A DNA stretch of 11,680 bases from Campylobacterales bacterium (lineage in GTDB: Bacteria > Campylobacterota > Campylobacteria > Campylobacterales > QNZT01): the NCBI GenBank assembly GCA_015489185.1, contig WGAE01000152.1:1-11680 (forward strand), in the 5' to 3' direction. Numbering within the stretch: the stretch's first letter is position 1; the number at the start of each line of letters is the position of its first letter. This document shows, piece after piece, positions 6,313-11,680 of the stretch. The translations under genes were made by a program, and so were the position numbers. The notes beneath the pieces were generated by a model. The model was given only the letters and a program-made list of their open reading frames with translations, was not told the origin of the DNA and did not search any database.

Positions 6313-9300
6313 TCAGATCGCAAAATAGAGCGCTTCGGGGTGGTGCACGACAAGTGCGGAGGTGGTCTGCTCAGGATGCATCTGGTACGTCTCACCCAGT
6401 TCAATCCCAAACTCCTCCGGTCTTAGCATCCCGAAAAGTTCACGGTTCATCGAAAGATCGGGGCATGCGGCATATCCGAACGAGTAACGGCAACCGTGGT
6501 AACGCTTCATCTGCACATCTCTGAGTGAGTGCCCCTCTTTGTCGGCGATATTGAGCTCCAGCCGTATCTGCTTATGGATAATCTCCGCAATCGCTTCGGC
6601 AAGCTCGACCGAGATACCGTGCAGATGGTGGTATTCGTTATATTTACCCGCGGCGTAGAGTTCCTGCTCTTTTTCGCTGAATTTCGGTCCAGCACTCGCA
6701 AGCTGAAACGCGACGACATCATGACGATCGCTTCTAAAGTAGTCGCTCAGACAGCGGTAGGGTTTACGCATCTGTCGCGGAAAGGTAAATCTGTATTTTG
6801 CCCGCTCCCGTACCGCATCAAGCGGTTCGCAATTGATCTCCTCCTCGCTGAACCACCCCTCGCTCTCATCGAAAACCAGCAGCGTATCACCGTCTGCACG
6901 ACACGGAAAGTAGCCGTAGAGGGTCACCGGCTCTAAAAGATTCTCTTTGAGTATCTGCTGTTTCATCTTCTCAAAAAGCGGCCACAGCTTTTCGTTTTCG
7001 ATCTTTTGACGCTCCTCTTTGGTCAGCTTTTTGTTGACATATCCCCAGCGCTGGCTGAAAAGGATTTTATGGTTGATCCAGTCAAACGCCAGTTCCCTGA
7101 CGTCGGCATCCATCACACGCCTGCCCCAAAACGGCGGATTGGGAATCGCAATCTCTCTGGAAGGCATTTTGATCTGCGAAAGGGGCGGGATATCTTTTTT
7201 CGTTTTGCGTTTTTTCACGATCGCGACATCCGCTTCCTCTTTATTCGCCCCGCCGCGATCGGTATCGAAATTTCCCTCTTCGATACGTCCCATTGCCACA
7301 ATACCGTCAAAAGCATCTTTGCAGTAGAAGATCGGTCCCTCATACGCGGGACGGCAATATTCATCCACAAATTTCCCCGTCAGCGCCGCACCGCCCAGCA
7401 ATACCGGAATTTTGATTCCCTTCTGACTCAGATACTGCAGATTTTCGAGCATGACGGCGGTCGATTTGACCAGAAGTCCACTCATTCCGATCGCATCAAC
7501 ATGCTCATTCTCGACGACTTTCAGGAAATCTTCGATATCTGCCTTGATACCGATATTGATCACTTTATAACCGTTGTTGGTGAGGATAATATCGACCAAG
7601 TTTTTCCCGACATCATGTACGTCTCCCTTGACCGTTCCCAGTACCAGTGTCGTCTGTGTCTTCTTCTCTTTTTTTGGAAGATAAGGATTGAGCCAGTCGA
7701 CCGCCGCTTTCATCGTTTCGGCAGATTGCAATACGAAAGGAAGTTGCATCTTTCCGCTGCCAAACAGCTCGCCGACCTCTTTCATCGCATCGATCAAGAC
7801 GACATTGACAATCTCTTCGGGATCGATCTCCTCTTTGGCTTCCGGCAGAAGCTGCAACATCCGCTCTTTGTCACCGTCAAGCAACAGTTTATGCAACTTT
7901 TCGCGCATACTCATCTTCGCAAACGCCGCATCCTCTTCATCACTGTTTTTCGCTTCAACGTTGGAGAAGTGATCGATAAATTTAAAGAGCGGATCACCCG
8001 ATTCGCGTCGGTTGAAGAGGAGGTCTTCGCAGACTCTGATATCCTCCTCTTTCATCTTGTGCATCGGAATCGTATTCTTGACATTGACGATCGCCATCGA
8101 AAGCCCCGCCTGCACACAGTGGTGCAAAAATACGGAGTTGAGATACTCTCTGGCGTGTTTCTCCAGTCCGAACGAAATATTTGATATTCCGAGCACGAAA
8201 CCGACTTCAGGATGCATTTGATGAAATTCGCGAATCGCTTCGATCGTCTCGATCGCGGCGGTATGGTACTCCTCTTCCCCGCTTCCGACTGTGAACGTCA
8301 GCAGATCGAAAACCAGATCTTCGGGATCAAGCCCGTGCTTTTCGGTCGCCAGACGGTAAATCCGCTCCGCCACCGCCACTTTGCGCGCTTTATCTTTCGC
8401 CATCCCCTCTTCGTCGATCGTCAGACAGACCAGTGAGGCGCCGAAACGTTTGGCAAGACGACAGACTGTATCGAACTTCTCGATGCCGTCTTCAAGGTTG
8501 ACCGAGTTGATGATCGGTTTGCCGCCCACCTGTTTTAATCCCGCTTCGAGTGCGGCGGTCTGGGTGGTATCCAGCATCAGCGGGAGGGTGATCTTTTGGG
8601 AATAGAGCGAGGCGAGAATCGTCATATCGCGCGTTTCGTCCCGTCCCGCGAAACCGACCGAGAGATCGATCGCATGCGCGCCGTAACGCACCTGTTGCTG
8701 CGCCACCGAGAGCGTCCCTTCATAATCCTCCGCCAGCAACAGTTCACGAAACGCTTTCGATCCGGTCGCGTTGCTTCGCTCACCCACCAGAAACGGAGGC
8801 GGATCTTGTCTGAGATCACGTGTTTCAAAGAGTGAAGCGATCGCTTTGGGTTGCGAACCTTCGGGCGGAACAGGCACAATCCCCTCCACCGCGTCGGCAA
8901 GCGCCTTGATATGTTGCGGTGTCGTCCCGCAACAGCCGCCAAGCAGCGCAACACCGGGATACTCGGTAAAACTTTTTTGCAGTTTGGTAAACTCTTCGGG
9001 TCCCATCGGGTAGAAGGTAAATCCGCCGCGGTTCTGGGGCAAGCCGGCATTGGCATGGACAGAGATAGGACGGTTCCAGACTTCGGAGAGGGTTTTGACA
9101 TGCTTTTGCACCTGCTCGGGACCCGTCCCGCAATTAAATCCCAGCGAGAGAATATCGAACGGTTCCATAATCACCGCAATCGTCTTCGCGTCGGTACCGA
9201 TCAGCATCGTCCCGGAGAGTTCGATCGTCACCGAAACCATGATCGGAATCGTTTTGCATTTGGCTTTCGCCGTATCGCTGCAGGCATGCAGTGCGGCTTT

Positions 9301-9801
9301 AATTTGGAGCGGATCCTGACACGTCTCAAGCAGAAAAAGGTCACAACCGCCGTCGATCAAGCCCTCCGCAGCCGTGCAGTATCCGCGGTACATCTCGTCG
9401 TAGGTAATATGACCGAGCGAAGGCAGTTTCGTCCCCGGACCCAGGTCTCCCGCCACAAAGCGCGGTTTCTCATCCGATTCATACTTGCGGCAGGCGGCTT
9501 TGACCAACTCCGCCCCGGCTCTGGCAAGTTCATAGGTACGCGCCGCGATATCGTAATCTTCAAGTACCCACGGAATCGCACCGAACGTATTGGTTTTGAT
9601 AATATCCGCCCCCGCTTTGAGGTAGGCTTCATGAATACGGGAAATGCCTTCGGGGAAAGTGACGTTTAGCAGTTCATTACACCCTTCGTTGCCTTCCCAG
9701 ACAGCTTCGGGAATATCGAGATTTTGGATCTGTGTGCCCATCGCCCCGTCCAGGACCAGCACACGCTTTTGAATCAGTTCATGAAGATTTCTGTTTTGCA
9801 A
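6313..9801 (-). CDS. metH: Cobalamin-dependent methionine synthase (MetH)
   Basis: MetH transfers a methyl group from 5-methyltetrahydrofolate to homocysteine through bound methylcobalamin, making methionine and tetrahydrofolate in the cytoplasm. All four modules are present in 1162 residues. The homocysteine domain (about 5-310) has zinc ligands C224 in NCGTGPE and C290-C291 in GGCCGTTP. The pterin-binding domain (about 335-600) has VGERSNATGSKAF. The cobalamin region (about 630-850) has the base-off motif GDVHDVGKN with axial ligand H729. The reactivation domain (about 890-1162) has the AdoMet-binding region RYSFGYAACPD (from 1105). Length is slightly below the E. coli enzyme but complete. 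The chosen start is TTG (9801-9799), with AAAGAGAG about 5 bases upstream; no ATG is suitably placed before the conserved RVLVLDGAMGTQIQ at residue 13. It lies 52 bases after the Fur-family gene on the same strand, with its own candidate promoter. Confidence 0.98.
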   Translation of the reverse strand: MQNRNLHELIQKRVLVLDGAMGTQIQNLDIPEAVWEGNEGCNELLNVTFPEGISRIHEAYLKAGADIIKTNTFGAIPWVLEDYDIAARTYELARAGAELVKAACRKYESDEKPRFVAGDLGPGTKLPSLGHITYDEMYRGYCTAAEGLIDGGCDLFLLETCQDPLQIKAALHACSDTAKAKCKTIPIMVSVTIELSGTMLIGTDAKTIAVIMEPFDILSLGFNCGTGPEQVQKHVKTLSEVWNRPISVHANAGLPQNRGGFTFYPMGPEEFTKLQKSFTEYPGVALLGGCCGTTPQHIKALADAVEGIVPVPPEGSQPKAIASLFETRDLRQDPPPFLVGERSNATGSKAFRELLLAEDYEGTLSVAQQQVRYGAHAIDLSVGFAGRDETRDMTILASLYSQKITLPLMLDTTQTAALEAGLKQVGGKPIINSVNLEDGIEKFDTVCRLAKRFGASLVCLTIDEEGMAKDKARKVAVAERIYRLATEKHGLDPEDLVFDLLTFTVGSGEEEYHTAAIETIEAIREFHQMHPEVGFVLGISNISFGLEKHAREYLNSVFLHHCVQAGLSMAIVNVKNTIPMHKMKEEDIRVCEDLLFNRRESGDPLFKFIDHFSNVEAKNSDEEDAAFAKMSMREKLHKLLLDGDKERMLQLLPEAKEEIDPEEIVNVVLIDAMKEVGELFGSGKMQLPFVLQSAETMKAAVDWLNPYLPKKEKKTQTTLVLGTVKGDVHDVGKNLVDIILTNNGYKVINIGIKADIEDFLKVVENEHVDAIGMSGLLVKSTAVMLENLQYLSQKGIKIPVLLGGAALTGKFVDEYCRPAYEGPIFYCKDAFDGIVAMGRIEEGNFDTDRGGANKEEADVAIVKKRKTKKDIPPLSQIKMPSREIAIPNPPFWGRRVMDADVRELAFDWINHKILFSQRWGYVNKKLTKEERQKIENEKLWPLFEKMKQQILKENLLEPVTLYGYFPCRADGDTLLVFDESEGWFSEEEINCEPLDAVRERAKYRFTFPRQMRKPYRCLSDYFRSDRHDVVAFQLASAGPKFSEKEQELYAAGKYNEYHHLHGISVELAEAIAEIIHKQIRLELNIADKEGHSLRDVQMKRYHGCRYSFGYAACPDLSMNRELFGMLRPEEFGIELGETYQMHPEQTTSALVVHHPEALYFAI

Positions 9802-9835
9802 CGACGCTCTCTTTCTTTTCGAAAATCAGTCACGA

Positions 9836-9844
9836 AGTATAGCA
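9836..9844 (-). promoter_or_regulatory. Candidate extended -10 promoter of metH
   Basis: On the minus strand the sequence TGCTATACT (within TGTGCTATACT) forms an extended -10 element 34 bases before the TTG start of metH. Transcription would begin near 9829, giving a leader of about 28 bases that includes the ribosome-binding sequence. No good -35 box is seen 17 bases upstream, which is common where an extended -10 is present. The same 11 bases occur in the promoter of the neighbouring Fur-family gene. Confidence 0.45.
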
Positions 9845-9853
9845 CAAAAGAGG

Positions 9854-10264
9854 CTATTTTTTCGATTGACACGCGCGACAAAGACCGAAAAACTGTACCG
9901 AGCTCTCTTCGACCGCAAAACCGGTTTCGGCAGGCACACTCTCTTCAAGTTTTGAAGTATCGATTTTGACATCTTCGATATGCCCGCATCGGCGGCAGAT
10001 CAAATGTGAATGACGCTCCTTGACCAGTTCGTACTTATTCTCCTGCCCGACGATTTTCAGTTCGTTGATGAAACGGTTCTCCATCATCGCGTTGATATTT
10101 TTATAGACTGTCGCAAGTGAAAGAGAAGGGAAATTCTCTTTGATCTTTTCAAAAATTTCCCGTACACTGATGTGCCCGTATTCATCCATCAGACGCACGA
10201 TCGCCAGTCTCTGCGGCGTAATCTTGATATTATTCGCTTTGAGTAATTCCATATATTTTTGCAA
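9854..10264 (-). CDS. Fur/PerR-family metal-responsive transcription regulator
   Basis: The 136-residue product has an N-terminal winged helix (about 1-75; ITPQRLAIVRL, then SLSLATVYKNINAM as recognition helix) and a C-terminal metal-binding dimerisation domain. Structural zinc ligands are C90/C93 and C129/C132. By alignment with B. subtilis PerR, H31, H85, H87 and D98 match its regulatory ligands H37, H91, H93 and D104, while E79 replaces D85. Overall it looks PerR-like (short, ITPQR, SLATVYKN), but Glu at this position is typical of Fur and is associated with low peroxide sensitivity. The true effector, iron or peroxide through iron, therefore stays open. The start is TTG (10264) with AAAGGGA 7 bases before it; an ATG four codons later has no ribosome-binding site. 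A strong promoter and a Fur-box-like sequence lie upstream, suggesting autoregulation. It is followed by metH on the same strand. Confidence 0.93.
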   Translation of the reverse strand: MQKYMELLKANNIKITPQRLAIVRLMDEYGHISVREIFEKIKENFPSLSLATVYKNINAMMENRFINELKIVGQENKYELVKERHSHLICRRCGHIEDVKIDTSKLEESVPAETGFAVEESSVQFFGLCRACQSKK

Positions 10265-10296
10265 CGGTTTCCCTTTAAATCAGATAATTTTACTCT

Positions 10297-10325
10297 AGTA
10301 TAGCACATTTCCGCGCTATCGTCAA
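10297..10325 (-). promoter_or_regulatory. Candidate sigma-70-type promoter of the Fur-family gene
   Basis: On the minus strand TTGACG (10325-10320) and TATACT (10302-10297) are spaced by exactly 17 bases, with TG one base before the -10 box. This is a near-consensus promoter in the 89-base gap between the outer-membrane channel gene and the Fur-family gene. Transcription would start near 10290, leaving a leader of about 26 bases with the AAAGGGA ribosome-binding sequence. Confidence 0.7.
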
Positions 10326-10335
10326 ATAAAAACTC

Positions 10336-10354
10336 CTAAATGAGAATCATTTTC
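10336..10354. promoter_or_regulatory. Fur-box-like sequence
   Basis: The 19 bases CTAAATGAGAATCATTTTC agree with the classical Fur box GATAATGATAATCATTATC at 14 of 19 positions by direct comparison. The site lies just upstream of the -35 box of the Fur-family gene (centre about 55 bases before the predicted transcription start). Its last base is the last base of the channel gene stop codon. A site this far upstream would not block RNA polymerase in the usual way, so repression, activation or a weak accessory site are all possible. The same bases also form a 6-3-6 hairpin (AAATGA, TCATTT) that could slightly terminate the upstream gene. Confidence 0.5.
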
Positions 10355-11680
10355 TACATTAACTTCACACCAGAAAGGTACTGCAGACGCAACAATGCCC
10401 CCAGCACATCCGCACGCTCCAGCCACAGATCACGCGTCAACTCCGTGATTTTCAGATCGATCAGAAAAGGATCGCCTCCCGCAGCGCTATATTTGCCGCT
10501 TCGTGCAAGCCCCAAGAGCCGGTTCTCATACGCCAGTTCCTTTTGAATTTCCGCAATCCGCTCTTTATGATAAGCGATAGTATCCAGCAACGCATCGACC
10601 TGATGGCGCAGTACTGCTTCGATACTTTTTCTGCGTTGCATCCTGTACTGTTTTTCAAGTTTTTGTAACTCATCACCGCTCGTATCGATATCGAGCGGAA
10701 GTTTGACATCAATACCCGCCAGTGTCTCATCACGCGTAATGAAGGTATAACTTTTACGCTCGACAAAGAGTGAAGCGCGTATCTTTTCCAGCAAAGAAGT
10801 GTCACTCCCCGCCGCCTCGGCACGCCGCGCTTCCATTTTGATCTGCGGCGCGTTTTGGATCGTATAGGCTTTGACCTTTTCGCGTGAAAGCAGCTTCGTC
10901 TTTTCAATACGACTGATCAATTTACGGTATTTGACATCAAAGGCTTTGCCTTGCTGCGCTGAAAGATAACGTTGCATCATTTCGGTTTTCTGCAACATGG
11001 TCGCATATTTATCACGGGTCATACGGGTGATCAACCCCTGTCGCAGTTTATGATCAAGCTGTTTCAGATAGGCACGTAACATCTTCGTTTCATATTCGGC
11101 AAAACTATAAAGAATATGCTGCTTGATCGCTTCGATTTCGTAACGGGCGATTTTGGCGTAATTCTCCGTCGTTTCGGCAATATTGCGCTCAAAATCGGCG
11201 GCTTTTGCAAGTGCCGCACGTCTGGAAGCCGCTTTCGAACCGAAATACCCCTGATCGAACAGATCCCATGAAATACCCGCATAATATCCGTTTCGTTCAT
11301 GCTCGATCGCCCGTTCCGCTCCCCCTCTAAGTGTCAGTCCCGTGGAACGCTGACGCGCTGCCTGTAAACGCAGATAGCGCTCCTTTGTCTGCTCGAGCGA
11401 TTTACGATACGAAAGCCCCTCTTCCATCAGATAGACAAATGCGTCGTTTTTCCCAAACAGTGTTTTGTTTACATCATGAACGATTGGCATATGTACTCTC
11501 TGTCCGACAGTCTTTGCATCTTTACGCTTTTGTTGTGCATGCTCGACTTTAAAAAGTTTCAAATCATCCACGTACGGAGTAATCGTATCGATTTTTTCCG
11601 CAGATACCGCCTCTTTACTCTCCACGACCACTTTTCCGTTCTCTTCACGAAGACGATAGCCGATTCCCGCATCATCAAGA
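10354..11680 (-). CDS. TolC/OEP-family outer-membrane channel protein, 5' end missing
   Basis: The frame is open to the right edge: 16 extra codons (LDDAGIGYRLREENGK) precede the GTG at 11631, so the gene starts outside and 441 residues are visible. The protein is largely helical and rich in Lys/Arg/Glu/Gln, with long coiled-coil-like stretches. It shows the two-repeat layout of outer-membrane efflux proteins: GISWDLFDQGYFGSKAASRR with a following helix in the first half, and AGIDVKLPLDIDTSGDELQ with its helix in the second. It ends with the LARSGKYS ... ADVLGALLRLQYLSGVKL tail typical of TolC-like proteins. Such proteins form trimeric channels for type I secretion or RND and ABC-type efflux. 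No inner-membrane or adaptor partner is in the window, so the substrate is unknown. The signal peptide would lie beyond the edge. It is followed by the Fur-family gene, which has its own promoter. Confidence 0.72.
   Translation of the reverse strand, partial: LDDAGIGYRLREENGKVVVESKEAVSAEKIDTITPYVDDLKLFKVEHAQQKRKDAKTVGQRVHMPIVHDVNKTLFGKNDAFVYLMEEGLSYRKSLEQTKERYLRLQAARQRSTGLTLRGGAERAIEHERNGYYAGISWDLFDQGYFGSKAASRRAALAKAADFERNIAETTENYAKIARYEIEAIKQHILYSFAEYETKMLRAYLKQLDHKLRQGLITRMTRDKYATMLQKTEMMQRYLSAQQGKAFDVKYRKLISRIEKTKLLSREKVKAYTIQNAPQIKMEARRAEAAGSDTSLLEKIRASLFVERKSYTFITRDETLAGIDVKLPLDIDTSGDELQKLEKQYRMQRRKSIEAVLRHQVDALLDTIAYHKERIAEIQKELAYENRLLGLARSGKYSAAGGDPFLIDLKITELTRDLWLERADVLGALLRLQYLSGVKLM

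Noticed and set aside
7006..8184. Long plus-strand open frame (392 codons) opposite metH
   Set aside because: It is antisense to conserved metH domains, has the same skewed His/Arg/Phe/Asp composition, and shows no recognisable motif.
8851..9669. Plus-strand open frame (272 codons) opposite the metH 5' part
   Set aside because: Shadow of the conserved homocysteine-binding domain; no ribosome-binding site or motif of its own.
9802..9853. Cobalamin or SAM riboswitch before metH
   Set aside because: The gap is only 52 bases, too short for either aptamer, and holds no recognisable conserved core.

Overview
The window reads as a stretch of a Campylobacterota (epsilonproteobacterial) chromosome, probably from a free-living sulfur- or hydrogen-oxidising group such as Sulfurimonas, Sulfurovum or Hydrogenimonas. 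This rests on the short Campylobacter-style FliN followed directly by a FliO-like gene, the style of the response regulator, and the compact layout. Species cannot be fixed from the sequence. Most of the window is housekeeping DNA. I found no insertion sequence, CRISPR array, rRNA, tRNA or recognisable riboswitch.

Left part (1-1589) is visibly more AT-rich than the rest. It holds the 5' end of a small membrane-anchored protein running off the left edge (minus strand), a divergent lipoprotein gene of unknown family, and an OmpR-type response regulator on the minus strand. The lipoprotein and regulator stop codons touch with no base between them. Between the regulator and uvrA lies a short stretch that looks like the broken 3' end of an unidentified gene.

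Middle part (1590-6289) holds a minus-strand pair, a TauE/SafE-type permease gene followed after one base by uvrA (nucleotide excision repair). Divergent from it is a plus-strand pair, fliN and a FliO-like gene, which overlap at a GTGA junction and encode a flagellar motor-switch protein and an export-apparatus component. A good -35/-10 pair ends exactly at the first fliN ATG, so the start and possible leaderless translation of fliN deserve a check.

Right part (6313-11680) is all minus strand. A TolC/OEP-like outer-membrane channel protein (5' end beyond the window) is followed by a Fur/PerR-family regulator and then by metH (cobalamin-dependent methionine synthase). The Fur-family gene has a strong sigma-70-type promoter and an upstream Fur-box-like sequence. 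metH appears to have its own extended -10 promoter carrying the same 11-base element. Both genes start with TTG in the same local sequence.

No new multi-gene system is evident. The best leads are small-scale: the broken reading frame after uvrA, the fliN start, the paired promoters and TTG starts of the Fur-family gene and metH, and the mixed Fur/PerR metal-site signature.
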